Part shown: positions 9,360-17,972 of the stretch, in pieces
How positions within the stretch are numbered: the first letter of the stretch is position 1
How the letters are laid out: each line of letters opens with the position of its first letter
Assembly (NCBI RefSeq): GCF_002119405.1
Contig: NZ_MTBG01000001.1
Span: 248,001 to 312,000, forward strand
Length of the DNA: 64,000 bases
Direction of reading: 5' to 3'
From: Pseudoruegeria sp. SK021
GTDB lineage: Bacteria; Pseudomonadota; Alphaproteobacteria; Rhodobacterales; Rhodobacteraceae
Program-made: the position numbers and the translations under genes
Notes under the pieces: model-generated
What the model saw: the letters and a program-made list of their open reading frames with translations, nothing else
Databases searched by the model: none
Told to the model about the DNA's origin: nothing

Positions 9360-9383
9360 GGGTCGGACATAAACGTCCGACCC
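9360..9383. other. 9-bp perfect hairpin made of GTCGGAC/GTCCGAC
   Basis: GGGTCGGAC and GTCCGACCC pair perfectly around a six-base loop between the helicase stop and the binding-protein start. On the plus strand a T6 tract begins 5 bases after it, but no plus-strand gene is upstream. Reading in the helicase direction no U tract follows. It carries the same GTCCGAC word as the 11-bp arrays elsewhere in the window. It may be a weak terminator or a protein site. Confidence 0.5.
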
Positions 9384-9407
9384 GTGGCTTTTTTATCGGT
9401 CGTCGTC

Positions 9408-11603
9408 TTAGCGGCGCGGCGAGCCGTCCCCACCGGGTTTACGCGGACCAGCAGGCTTGCGGGGTCCGCCCGGCTTGGCACCGGCCTTGGAAAAGCCGCC
9501 CGGCTTGCCAGCGGGCTTGCCAGCAGCGCCAGCACGTGGCTTGCGCATTGGCTTTGACGGGTCCGAGGCGCCTTCGCGATAGGGCGTACTGGCCGCGCCT
9601 GCCGAAGCGGGTTTGCTGCGGGGACGGCTGTCATCACCGCCAAAGCGGCCTTGCGGTGCGCCCTCGCCCCGTGGCTTGTAAGGCGCCTTTGACCGCGGGC
9701 GATCATCGCCCTCGGTGGAGCGGGGCTTATAGGGGGCCTTGCCGCGCGGCTTATCGCCATCGGCAGATTTTCCCTTATAGGGCGGCTTCGGGCCACTGGT
9801 TTTAGCATAGGCAGGCTTCGACCGTGGTGCATCCACATCGGCTGCCGCACTAGCGACATGGCGCGGCTTGCGCGGTGCGGGGGCCTCAGGCGGAACGACG
9901 CCCCCTGCCCCGGCTAGCGGGTCATAGGATGTTTCAGGGGCCGAGCGCGGTGCAGACGGGGCCGATGGTGCCCGCTCAGGACGGCGCGGCGGGCGCGGTG
10001 CGCCGCCGGGCTTGTGCGACGAGTGCGGCTGGATATCCGGGGTGCCGTCCAAACGACGCACCGCAATGCCATCTTCCAACGCCATGCCGGGGGCAATGGC
10101 CGTCATCAGGCTGTCGAGACCGGGCAGACCCAGTTCAACGAAAGTTTCGGTCTCTTGCACGCGGATCGCGCCGATCTGGGTCTTGTCGATATTGCCCATC
10201 CGGCACAGCATTGGCAGCAACCAGCGCGGCTCGGCCCGTTCCGCCCGGCCCACTGACAGGGACACCCATCCGCTGGGACCAAACGCTTCGCGGGGACGCG
10301 GCGCTTGCGGTGTGGCCAGATCCTCAGGCGCCGAGCGCCCGGCGCGATACAGTGCCAGATAGGCATTCGCGATCGCCTCGGGGCCATGCTCGGCCAACAG
10401 GTTCGCGACGAATTCCGCATCATCCGGGTTGCCGGGGGTCGACCAGACCGGATCGGACAGCAGCCGCTCTTCGTCGCGACGCAGCACGTCGTCAGCCGAG
10501 GGCGGCACGCCCCATTCTGCGGTGATCTTGGCAAATTTCAACAGGCGCTCGGCCTTCTTGCGGGCACTGCCCGGCACGATCAGCGTACTGATGCCCTGTC
10601 GCCCGGCCCGGCCGGTCCGGCCCGACCGGTGCAACAGCGTGTCCGAGTTGCTGGGCAGATCGGCATGGATGACCAGATCAAGGTTCGGCAGGTCGATCCC
10701 GCGCGCCGCCACATCGGTCGCCACACAAATCCGCGCCCGTCCGTCCCGCATGGCTTGCAAAGCATGGGTACGCTCGGTCTGGCTCAGTTCGCCCGACAAG
10801 GCCACGACCGAAAAGCCGCGGTTGGAAAAGCGCGCCGTCAGCCGGCTGACCATGGCGCGGGTGTTACAGAACACCATCGCGGTCGGGGCTTCGTGAAAGC
10901 GCAGCACGTTGATGATGCCAGACTCGACATCGCTATTGCCGACATTCAGGGCCTGATACTCGATATCGCTGTGCTGGCTGCCGCTGCTCACGGTGCTGAT
11001 GCGCTTGGCATCGGGTTTTTGGTAATTCTTGGCCAGAGCCGCAATCGCTGACGGCACCGTTGCCGAGAACATCAAGGTGCGGCGATCATCCGGCGCGGTG
11101 CCCAGAATGAATTCCAGATCTTCGCGGAAGCCCAGATCCAACATCTCGTCGGCTTCATCCAGAACCACCGCGCGGATGTCGGTCATGTCCAGCGAGTTGC
11201 GCATCAGGTGGTCACGCAAACGGCCCGGTGTGCCCACGACGATATGCGCGCCCCGGTCCAGATTACGGCGCTCGGTCCGCATATCCATGCCGCCAACGCA
11301 AGACGCGATGATCGCGCCCGTCTGACCATAGAGCCACTGAAATTCGCGCTGCACCTGCAAGGCCAACTCGCGGGTCGGCGCAATCACCAATGCCAGCGGC
11401 GTGGCCGCTTTGCCGAACCGGTCGTCTTCCCCAAGCAGGGTCGGAGCAATCGCAAGGCCAAAGCCTACGGTCTTGCCGGACCCGGTTTGCGCTGACACCA
11501 GCAGGTCGGTATTGCCGAGGCTGGGATCAGAGACCGCCTCTTGAACGGCAGTTAGGGTGGTATAGCCTTTCGCGGCAAGCGCTTCGGACAGAGTAGGGAT
11601 CAT
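9408..11603 (-). CDS. DEAD-box RNA helicase with DbpA-type RNA-binding domain and basic tail
   Basis: A 731-residue ATP-dependent RNA helicase. Core motifs appear in order: Q motif region, AQTGSGKT (I), PTRELA (Ia), VLDEADEMLD (II, DEAD), SAT (III), then VATDVAARGIDLP and HRSGRTGRAG in the second RecA domain. A DbpA-like domain spans about 440-525 (VSLSVGRAERAEPRWLLPMLCR). The last ~200 residues are low complexity with repeated KAPYKPR-like units, likely disordered and RNA-binding. CsdA/DeaD relatives unwind structured RNA in cold and in ribosome assembly. The start is ATG at 11603; the region upstream carries an 11-bp repeat array. Confidence 0.93.
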   Translation of the reverse strand: MIPTLSEALAAKGYTTLTAVQEAVSDPSLGNTDLLVSAQTGSGKTVGFGLAIAPTLLGEDDRFGKAATPLALVIAPTRELALQVQREFQWLYGQTGAIIASCVGGMDMRTERRNLDRGAHIVVGTPGRLRDHLMRNSLDMTDIRAVVLDEADEMLDLGFREDLEFILGTAPDDRRTLMFSATVPSAIAALAKNYQKPDAKRISTVSSGSQHSDIEYQALNVGNSDVESGIINVLRFHEAPTAMVFCNTRAMVSRLTARFSNRGFSVVALSGELSQTERTHALQAMRDGRARICVATDVAARGIDLPNLDLVIHADLPSNSDTLLHRSGRTGRAGRQGISTLIVPGSARKKAERLLKFAKITAEWGVPPSADDVLRRDEERLLSDPVWSTPGNPDDAEFVANLLAEHGPEAIANAYLALYRAGRSAPEDLATPQAPRPREAFGPSGWVSLSVGRAERAEPRWLLPMLCRMGNIDKTQIGAIRVQETETFVELGLPGLDSLMTAIAPGMALEDGIAVRRLDGTPDIQPHSSHKPGGAPRPPRRPERAPSAPSAPRSAPETSYDPLAGAGGVVPPEAPAPRKPRHVASAAADVDAPRSKPAYAKTSGPKPPYKGKSADGDKPRGKAPYKPRSTEGDDRPRSKAPYKPRGEGAPQGRFGGDDSRPRSKPASAGAASTPYREGASDPSKPMRKPRAGAAGKPAGKPGGFSKAGAKPGGPRKPAGPRKPGGDGSPRR

Positions 11604-11908
11604 CGGGACCTCGGGGGTTCAGGCTGGTCCAGACATCACAGGCGGGCCAACGGCATTAAACGATTCGGAAAGGTGGGTGATACCGACAGAAACCGGCTGT
11701 GTCGATCATTGTCGCATCAGGATACACTAAGAATTTCGTCACATCCCACGTCCGCGCGCTCAGTCACGCCCACATGGGGTCAGAGGTTGATCGGGCCAAA
11801 GTCCGACAAAAGTCCGACGATTGTCCGATAATAATCCGACGCTGATTTCTGGGGCACGTCAGGCCGTTGGCACGCCGCCGATTGACCGGTTTCCCGGGCG
11901 CACCGCCC
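11604..11908. other. Non-coding region between helicase and yidD
   Basis: A 305-base region with no supported gene. It should contain the helicase promoter and leader on the complement. Its distal part holds the phased GTCCGAC array at 11801-11844. Confidence 0.6.
11801..11844. repeat. Four-unit array of GTCCGAC with exact 11-bp period
   Basis: Units begin at 11801, 11812, 11823 and 11834: GTCCGACAAAA, GTCCGACGATT, GTCCGATAATA, ATCCGACGCTG. A degenerate copy in phase (ATCGGGCCAAA, 11790) may extend it upstream. The 7-base word is conserved while the 4-base linker drifts, and the 11-bp step keeps all units on nearly the same DNA face. It lies about 200 bp upstream of the helicase start and 65 bp beyond the yidD stop. 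A similar array occurs at 60137. Confidence 0.85.
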
Positions 11909-12130
11909 CTAGTCTGGGACGTTGTCGATGCCCGACCCGCCGAACGGATTGCAGCGCACGATCCGGCGCAGCGTCAGCCACGTCCCGCGCACGCCGCCAT
12001 GTTTCTCAAGCGCCTCAAGCGCATAAGCTGAACAGGTCGGATGGAAGCGGCAACCATGCCCCACCCAAGGCGAGAACAGCAGCCGGTACCCGCGCACCGG
12101 CAGGGCAGCGATCTGCGCCAATGGCGTCAT
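11909..12130 (-). CDS. yidD: Membrane protein insertion efficiency factor YidD
   Basis: A 73-residue protein with the YidD hallmarks: an amphipathic N-terminus, YRLLFSPWVGHGCRFHPTCSAYALEALEKHG and LRRIVRCNPFG. YidD assists YidC-dependent membrane insertion at the cytoplasmic face. Its ATG overlaps the rnpA stop (ATGA), the usual rpmH-rnpA-yidD operon order. The normal yidC gene does not follow; a helicase gene lies beyond instead. Confidence 0.95.
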   Translation of the reverse strand: MTPLAQIAALPVRGYRLLFSPWVGHGCRFHPTCSAYALEALEKHGGVRGTWLTLRRIVRCNPFGGSGIDNVPD

Positions 12131-12552
12131 GTCTGCGGCGAAGCGGCCGACGGATGCAACCGGTCCAGCGCGTGCGCAAGTTCAGCCTGCATCTGGGCGT
12201 AGGGGCGTGTCGCCGTAACTTCGGCGCGGCCGATCAGGACGTAATCCCAACCCGGCTTTCCTTTGCCAATCAAGACGCTACGGGCCAATTCGCGCAACCG
12301 GCGCTTGGCACGGTTGCGGGCGACAGCATTCCCGACCTTCTTGGAACAGGTGAACCCGACGCGCAGTTCAGAACCGCCCGTCTCATCCTCATGCCGACGG
12401 CGCGCCTGAATCAGGCAGCCGGGCATGCTGTGTCGCTTGGCGCGCGCCGCCGCCAGGAAATCCCGGCGTTTCTGCAACACAACCATCGATCCTGCGGTCG
12501 ACGCAAAAGAGCCGCCAGCGCAGGGCTTGGCGGCATCTTGAACGTCCATCAT
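12127..12552 (-). CDS. rnpA: Ribonuclease P protein component
   Basis: A 141-residue basic protein with the RnpA core: KRRDFLAAARAKR near the N-terminus, then the RNR motif (GNAVARNRAKRRLRE) that contacts RNase P RNA and precursor tRNA. It is the protein subunit of the tRNA 5'-end processing enzyme. Two consecutive ATGs (12552, 12549) are possible starts; the N-terminal 25 residues are poorly conserved in the family. It lies 17 bp downstream of rpmH and is coupled to yidD. Confidence 0.94.
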   Translation of the reverse strand: MMDVQDAAKPCAGGSFASTAGSMVVLQKRRDFLAAARAKRHSMPGCLIQARRRHEDETGGSELRVGFTCSKKVGNAVARNRAKRRLRELARSVLIGKGKPGWDYVLIGRAEVTATRPYAQMQAELAHALDRLHPSAASPQT

Positions 12553-12569
12553 CCTGACGCGTCCGGCGC

Positions 12570-12704
12570 TTATGCGCTCAGCTTTGCGCGGCCTTTGGCA
12601 CGACGCGAATTGATGATTTTACGGCCAGCTTTAGTGGCCATACGTGCGCGAAACCCGTGCCGCCGGGCGCGAACGAGATTGCTGGGCTGAAAGGTGCGTT
12701 TCAT
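12570..12704 (-). CDS. rpmH: Large ribosomal subunit protein bL34
   Basis: A 44-residue, very basic protein, MKRTFQPSN... with [16 protein letters not shown] and a terminal [11 protein letters not shown], the classic bL34 pattern and length. The start is ATG at 12704 and the stop is TAA at 12570-12572. It heads the rpmH-rnpA-yidD operon, so the operon promoter should lie in 12705-13008. Confidence 0.97.
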   Translation of the reverse strand: MKRTFQPSNLVRARRHGFRARMATKAGRKIINSRRAKGRAKLSA

Positions 12705-13008
12705 CGCTCCGTCTCCATATAACTGCGGCCCACGAACCCAAACAGATTCGGCACCGGTCCAATTTCAGAAACCCGGACCTAAGCGGATTTCCGGGCTCAG
12801 TCAACCATCTCTCAGGGGCGATGCAACAAATTGCCGAAACAAGACGGCAGTTACCAGCAAATTCGCCGTCAATGTTACAGAACCTGTCACAAACGCCGCA
12901 TCAGATCACGCTTACCCGACAGGGGATCAAGCCGCTGTGAGGGGGGTGGGCTGAGCCGACACGACGGCGCATGTTGGTCGGACATCAAATATAGAAAGCG
13001 ACGATAGA
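12705..13008. other. Divergent promoter region, rpmH / TVP38 gene
   Basis: A 304-base non-coding gap between two divergent operons. I see no DnaA-box cluster and no small gene. A single GTCGGAC at 12977-12983, 26 bases before the TVP38-family start, matches the word that forms arrays elsewhere in the window. Confidence 0.55.
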
Positions 13009-13737
13009 ATGGACGGTGCAGACGCACAAAAGCGATCAATGATTCGACGATTACCGCTGATCGCCATTGCCGTGACGGCAGTGATCGGCGCGATCAGCCT
13101 TGGCGATACCCTCAGTTTTCAAACTCTTGCCGAGAACCGCGAACAGCTTTTGGCCTATCGGGATGCGCATTACCTCCTCGCGGTGGTCCTGTTCATTGCC
13201 GCTTATGTCATCATCGTTGCCTTCAGCTTGCCCGGCGCAACCATCGCCACCCTGACCGGTGGCTTCCTGTTCGCAACCTTCCCCGGGGTGCTGTTCAACA
13301 TCACCGGTGCCACCCTTGGCGCGATTGCAATCTTTCTGGCGGCACGCTGGGGTCTTGGCGAACGACTGGCCGCGAAAATGGACAGCGCCGAAGGGCTGAC
13401 CCGTAAGATCAAAGACGGCATCGACCAGAACCAATGGGAAATGCTGTTCCTGATCCGCCTTGTCCCCGCCGTACCCTTCTTCGTCGCCAATCTGGTCCCC
13501 GCCCTTGTCGGCGTGCCGCTGTCACGGTTCGCGATCAGCACCTTTCTGGGGATCATCCCCGGGGCACTGGTCTATACGTCAGTGGGGGCCGGATTGGGCG
13601 AGGTCTTCGCCCGCGGCGAAACCCCAGATCTGGGACTGATCTTTGAACCCCATATTCTGCTGCCAATTCTCGGGCTCTGCGCGCTTGCGGCGCTGCCCAT
13701 CCTGCTTAAAGCCCTTCGCGGCAAGAAAGGTTTGTGA
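13009..13737 (+). CDS. TVP38/TMEM64-family membrane protein
   Basis: A 242-residue inner-membrane protein of the VTT (DedA-like) fold. Typical features are the FSLPGATIATLTGGFLF segment, the charged FLAARWGLGERLAAKM stretch, and RLVPAVPFFVANLVPALVGV in the second half. Family members are linked to lipid scrambling and membrane homeostasis; this protein's substrate is unknown. It ends just before the flavoprotein gene, and TVP38 proteins are sometimes fused to such flavoproteins, which supports joint function. Confidence 0.88.
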   Translation: MDGADAQKRSMIRRLPLIAIAVTAVIGAISLGDTLSFQTLAENREQLLAYRDAHYLLAVVLFIAAYVIIVAFSLPGATIATLTGGFLFATFPGVLFNITGATLGAIAIFLAARWGLGERLAAKMDSAEGLTRKIKDGIDQNQWEMLFLIRLVPAVPFFVANLVPALVGVPLSRFAISTFLGIIPGALVYTSVGAGLGEVFARGETPDLGLIFEPHILLPILGLCALAALPILLKALRGKKGL

Positions 13738-13739
13738 CC

Positions 13740-15155
13740 ATGACCAAACTGACCTGTGATATTTGCGTCATCGGCGGCGGGTCCGCCGGCCTGTCGGTCG
13801 CGTCGGGTGCCAGCCAGATGGGGGCGAAGGTGGTGCTGCTCGAAGGCCACAAGATGGGCGGCGACTGCCTGAACTATGGCTGCGTGCCGTCAAAGGCGCT
13901 GATTGCTGCGGGCAAGCACGCCCATGCCATGCAAAGCGGTCAGCCCTTCGGCGTTCGCCCGGTCACGCCCGAGATCGACTATTCGGCAGCGAAGGATCAT
14001 GTGCAGCGGGTGATCGACAGCATCGCCCCCGTTGACAGCCAAGAACGGTTCGAAGGTCTTGGCGTTCATGTCATTCGCGAATTCGGACAGTTTATTTCAG
14101 ACACCGAGGTTCAGGCCGGTGACACGGTTATTAAGGCCCGGCGGTTTGTGATTGCCACCGGGTCTGGTCCGCTGGTGCCACCGATCCCGGGTCTCGACAC
14201 GGTTCCCTATCTGACCAACGAATCGCTGTTCGACCTCCGGGATCGCCCGACGCATCTGATTATCATCGGCGGTGGCCCCATCGGCATGGAAATGGCGCAG
14301 GCGCATATTCGGCTTGGCAGTCAGGTCACCGTGATCGAAGGCCAGAAAGCCCTCGGCAAGGATGACCCAGAATTGGCCGAGGTGGCGCTGTCGTCTCTGC
14401 GCGACGAAGGCATCACGATCATTGAGGGTGCCCAAGCTGAACGCGTCTCGGAACAGGATGGCCAGATCACCGTCACAACCTCAGACGGCAGCGTCACCGG
14501 TTCGCACCTGCTGATGGCCGTCGGGCGATCCGTGAACATCGACCGGCTGAACCTTGAGGCCGCAGGCGTTGCGTTCACCAAGAAGGGCGTCACTGTCGAT
14601 GCCAGCTTGCGGTCATCGAACCGGCGCGTTTACGCGATTGGCGATGCTGCAGGCGGGCTTCAGTTCACCCATGTCGCGGGCTACCACGCCGGGGTGGTCA
14701 TCCGATCGCTGCTGTTCGGCCTGCCCGCCAAAGCGCGCACCGACCACATTCCTTGGGTCACCTATACTGACCCCGAAATGGCACAAGTCGGCCTGACCGA
14801 AGCAGAGGCGCGCAAGCAACACGGCGACAAGCTGGACGTTGTGCGCTTTCCTTATCATGAGAATGACCGCGCCATCACCGAGGGAAAAACCACCGGGCTG
14901 ATCAAGGTCATGATCGTGAAAGGCCGCCCCGTCGGGGCTTCGATCGTCGGCGCGCAGGCAGGCGAGTTGATCGGCATTTGGGCGCTGGCTCTTGCAAACA
15001 ATCTGAAAATGACTGCTATTGCCAACATGGTTGCGCCCTATCCGACCCTTGGCGAGATTAACAAACGGGCTGCGGGTGCCTATTTTAGCCCGAAGCTGTT
15101 CGACAACCCGACTGTGAAACGCGTGGTCGGCATCGTTCAACGCTTTGTGCCGTGA
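13740..15155 (+). CDS. FAD-dependent pyridine-nucleotide disulfide oxidoreductase (Lpd/MerA-like)
   Basis: A 471-residue class I flavoprotein. It has an FAD dinucleotide motif (IGGGSAGLSVASGA), the redox-active pair GGDCLNYGCVPSKA, a second nucleotide motif IIIGGGPIGMEMAQA, the FAD-closing YAIGDAAGG and a C-terminal dimerisation domain. Canonical lipoamide dehydrogenases end in HxHPTLxE with a catalytic His; here this reads APYPTLGE, with Tyr at that place. It is therefore probably not the housekeeping E3 subunit. The start is ATG at 13740; a GTG at 13734 overlaps the TVP38 stop and is an alternative. Confidence 0.88.
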   Translation: MTKLTCDICVIGGGSAGLSVASGASQMGAKVVLLEGHKMGGDCLNYGCVPSKALIAAGKHAHAMQSGQPFGVRPVTPEIDYSAAKDHVQRVIDSIAPVDSQERFEGLGVHVIREFGQFISDTEVQAGDTVIKARRFVIATGSGPLVPPIPGLDTVPYLTNESLFDLRDRPTHLIIIGGGPIGMEMAQAHIRLGSQVTVIEGQKALGKDDPELAEVALSSLRDEGITIIEGAQAERVSEQDGQITVTTSDGSVTGSHLLMAVGRSVNIDRLNLEAAGVAFTKKGVTVDASLRSSNRRVYAIGDAAGGLQFTHVAGYHAGVVIRSLLFGLPAKARTDHIPWVTYTDPEMAQVGLTEAEARKQHGDKLDVVRFPYHENDRAITEGKTTGLIKVMIVKGRPVGASIVGAQAGELIGIWALALANNLKMTAIANMVAPYPTLGEINKRAAGAYFSPKLFDNPTVKRVVGIVQRFVP

Positions 15156-15173
15156 CCTGACCTGAGGACGAGA

Positions 15174-16565
15174 ATGCTCAATTCCCTATCTGGCCGCTTT
15201 CTCGTTCTGACCGTGTTGTTCGTGATGTTGGCCGAGATTCTGATCTTCGTGCCCTCTGTCGCCCGATTTCGGGAAGATTATCTGCTGGTCCGCCTTGAGC
15301 GGGCCCAGATCGCCTCACTCGTGCTTCTGGCCACCGACGACATCGATCCGACACTTGAAACCGAGCTGCTGCAAAACGCCGGGGTGTTCAACGTGGTCCT
15401 GCTGCGGGATGAAGTGCGCCAGCTGATGTTGTCCTCGCCGATTCCCTCGCCCATCGTCGCCACCTATGACTTGCGCGAAGCAACGGCGCTGACCCTGATC
15501 AAAGACGCGATCATGTGCCTGTTTTCAGCCCAGAAGGACGTGATTCGGGTGATCGGAAATCCGACGCAGGATGCCGGGCTTCTGATTGAGGTCACGATGG
15601 AGGCCTACCCGCTGCGCCACGCCTTGCTGGACTATGGTATCCGCGTCCTGCTGTTGTCGGCCGTGATCTCGGTCGTTACCGCCGGGATGCTGTTTCTGGC
15701 CGTGCAGCGCTTTTTGGTCGGGCCGATCAAAGGCGTGGTCAATTATATCCGCAGCTATGCCGCCGCCCCGGAAGATGCCCGCAACATCATCACGCCCCAT
15801 GCCAGCGTGCGGGAATTGCGCCAAGCCGAAGAAGCGCTGTATTCGATGCAGACGCAATTGACCGGCGCACTCAGGCAAAAAGAGCGACTGGCGCAACTGG
15901 GCGGCGCGGTAGCCAAGGTCAGCCACGATCTGCGCAATATCCTGACCACGGCTCAGCTGTTTGCCGACCGCATGGATGCCAGCGAGGATCCGGTGGTCCA
16001 GCGCGCGGTGCCAAAACTGGTCAATTCCATCCGCCGCGCGGTCAACTTGTGCGAATCGACGCTGGCGTTTGGCAAGGCCGAAGAACCGCCCCCCACCCTG
16101 ACCCGGATCTCACTGGCAACGTTGGCCGAAGATGCCTTGGACAATGAACGCATCGCCGTCAGCAACGATGACGTCGTGTTTCATTGTGACGTTCCAAACA
16201 GCCTGATCCTGCGCTGTGACCCGGATCAAATGCTGCGCATTCTGGGCAATCTGGTGGGCAATGCGCGTCAAGCGATCGTTGCAAACGGCGACGCCGGCGT
16301 CATTTCAATCACCGCCGGAGAATCCGACGCCGACTGGTGGATTCGCGTCGCTGACAATGGCCCCGGCTTGCCCGTCAAAGCGCGCGAGCATCTTTTCACC
16401 GCCTTTCAGGGCAGTTTTCGCAAAGGCGGCACCGGCCTCGGCCTTGCCATCGCGTCGGAATTGGTCCGCGGCCACGGCGGCCGGCTAGAGTTGGAACGCA
16501 GTGATGATGCGGGCACCATCTTCGCCATCTGGTTGCCCAAAGGGCAAGCGATCCTCGACGCTTAA
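15174..16565 (+). CDS. Orphan membrane sensor histidine kinase
   Basis: A 463-residue kinase. An N-terminal membrane helix (about 8-28) and a second near 155-180 flank a ~120-residue extracytoplasmic sensor domain. A HAMP-like linker follows, then HisKA with phospho-accepting His in KVSHDLRNILTTAQ, and a HATPase_c domain with N box (LVGNARQAI), DNGPGLP and GTGLGLAIASEL. No response regulator is adjacent. It starts 18 bp after the flavoprotein gene behind TGAGGA, so it is probably cotranscribed and may sense a membrane or redox state. Confidence 0.88.
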   Translation: MLNSLSGRFLVLTVLFVMLAEILIFVPSVARFREDYLLVRLERAQIASLVLLATDDIDPTLETELLQNAGVFNVVLLRDEVRQLMLSSPIPSPIVATYDLREATALTLIKDAIMCLFSAQKDVIRVIGNPTQDAGLLIEVTMEAYPLRHALLDYGIRVLLLSAVISVVTAGMLFLAVQRFLVGPIKGVVNYIRSYAAAPEDARNIITPHASVRELRQAEEALYSMQTQLTGALRQKERLAQLGGAVAKVSHDLRNILTTAQLFADRMDASEDPVVQRAVPKLVNSIRRAVNLCESTLAFGKAEEPPPTLTRISLATLAEDALDNERIAVSNDDVVFHCDVPNSLILRCDPDQMLRILGNLVGNARQAIVANGDAGVISITAGESDADWWIRVADNGPGLPVKAREHLFTAFQGSFRKGGTGLGLAIASELVRGHGGRLELERSDDAGTIFAIWLPKGQAILDA

Positions 16566-16621
16566 AAAGAGTGATATTTGCTCTTGCAGTCTCCGGACAC
16601 CCCGACTAAACCCCCCTCAAC

Positions 16622-16698
16622 GCGCTGGTAGCTCAGTTGGATAGAGTACTTGACTACGAATCAAGGGGTCGGGGGTTCGAATCCTCCCCAGCGCACCA
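16622..16698 (+). tRNA. tRNA-Arg (anticodon ACG)
   Basis: A 77-base cloverleaf with encoded CCA. Acceptor arms GCGCTGG/CCAGCGC, D-arm containing AGCTCAGTTGGATAGAG, anticodon stem CTTGA/TCAAG around CTACGAA (anticodon ACG at 16656-16658) and T-arm GGTTCGAATCC. A34 would be edited to inosine to read CGU, CGC and CGA. Confidence 0.97.
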
Positions 16699-17088
16699 TA
16701 TCCCCTATACGTCCAACTGAGATCATTGTGGTGCCTGAAGGCGCCTGACAAGATCATGCCCCCTCCCGGCGACTCGATGCGCATCGCCCGTCCATCCGAC
16801 TGCGCCGTGACACTCCCTCGCGCCCAATTATGGCATAAAAATGGCGACTTTTGGCCTTTTGCAGGACAGTTCGGCGTTTTTGTTGCAATTCGATGGAAAT
16901 AACGACCATTCTATCCGTGCGGACCACGGAATCTAGCCAATCTACAGCGGCTCGGTTCCGATCGCCTTGGATCACCGATCCGACCGCAGAGCGTCGAAGC
17001 CTTGGCCAAGCGTTATGCCGTCAGGCCCGATGCACCGGCCCGCCCTGCCCGGTTCTCCCGCTGGACAGGGCGGAGGGCGGGAAACGGG
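16699..17088. other. Intergenic stretch after tRNA-Arg
   Basis: 390 bases with no supported gene. A GGTGCC-TGAA-GGCGCC hairpin lies about 30 bases after the tRNA and could limit read-through, though no T run follows. I searched for integrase or attachment-site remnants behind the tRNA and saw none. Confidence 0.5.
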
Positions 17089-17964
17089 TCAGGTCCGGCC
17101 TGCGTCCCGGACGATTTCCAGCAAGAAGTCAGTGGTAATCTGAATGCGGCGCATGTCGCGCAAGCTTTCGTGAAAAACGATCCAATAGGCGCGTTGAATC
17201 GACATATCCGGCAAGACCCGGACAAGCCCCATCTCTGGCGTCACCAGATAATCGTGCAGCAGCCCGATGCCGCCACCGGCCCGCACCACCTCTTGCTGTC
17301 CAAGCGCACTGGAGACTTCGATCCGGTTGGTCCAGGTGCGGGTGATTTCCTGCGCGTAATCAAGCCCGGGTGCGTAGATCAGATCCTCGACATAGCCGAC
17401 CAGATCATGCGCCGAGAGATCAGCAGCACTGTTCAGGGGCGGCGCCTGCCTAAGGTATTCTGGCGTCGCATACAGGCTGAGGCTGTAATCCATCAACCGG
17501 CGGGTCACCAACTGCCCACGTTCAGGTTGTCCGACGATGACGGCAATATCCGCCTCGCGCCGGGACAGCGAAAAGCTGCGCGGCACGGGAACAAGCTGCA
17601 CCGCAAGCCCCGGATGCCGCTGGGCCAAAAGCTTGAGGCGGGGTGCTAGAAACGCCGTTCCAAACCCATCCGGCGCACCAATCCGCACAGTGCCCGTGAC
17701 CGCCATATCCCGGCCGCGAATCTCACTTTCTGCGCGCAGAAACTCACTTTCCACCCGCTCCAACCGCTCGGCCAACCGTCGCCCTTCATCGGTCAGATCA
17801 CAGCCATGCGGCCGCCGATGCAGCAAGGTGACCTGCAACTCTTTTTCCAACACCAACACCCGCCGGGATAGGGTGGCCTGATTGACCCCCAAACGCCGGG
17901 CCGCGCCCAGCATTTGACCGCTACGCGCCACCGCCAGGAACAATCGTGCATCTTCCCAATTCAT
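17089..17964 (-). CDS. LysR-family regulator divergent from mmsA
   Basis: A 291-residue LysR regulator. The N-terminal winged helix-turn-helix starts MNWEDARLFLAVARSG and contains GAARRLGVNQATLSRRV; the effector domain follows with typical GxVRIGAPDGFG. The start ATG at 17964 fits the family start; an upstream ATG at 17979 would lie within a palindrome. It is transcribed divergently from mmsA across about 97 bp containing that palindrome, so it probably controls methylmalonate-semialdehyde dehydrogenase and itself. The effector is unknown. Confidence 0.88.
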   Translation of the reverse strand: MNWEDARLFLAVARSGQMLGAARRLGVNQATLSRRVLVLEKELQVTLLHRRPHGCDLTDEGRRLAERLERVESEFLRAESEIRGRDMAVTGTVRIGAPDGFGTAFLAPRLKLLAQRHPGLAVQLVPVPRSFSLSRREADIAVIVGQPERGQLVTRRLMDYSLSLYATPEYLRQAPPLNSAADLSAHDLVGYVEDLIYAPGLDYAQEITRTWTNRIEVSSALGQQEVVRAGGGIGLLHDYLVTPEMGLVRVLPDMSIQRAYWIVFHESLRDMRRIQITTDFLLEIVRDAGRT

Positions 17965-17972
17965 CGCAGTGT

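Noticed and set aside
12570-13008. Possible replication origin next to rpmH
   Set aside because: I saw no cluster of DnaA boxes or AT-rich unwinding repeat, and no dnaA gene.
16622-17088. tRNA-Arg as an integration site
   Set aside because: No integrase, no direct repeat of the tRNA 3' end and no foreign-looking genes follow.
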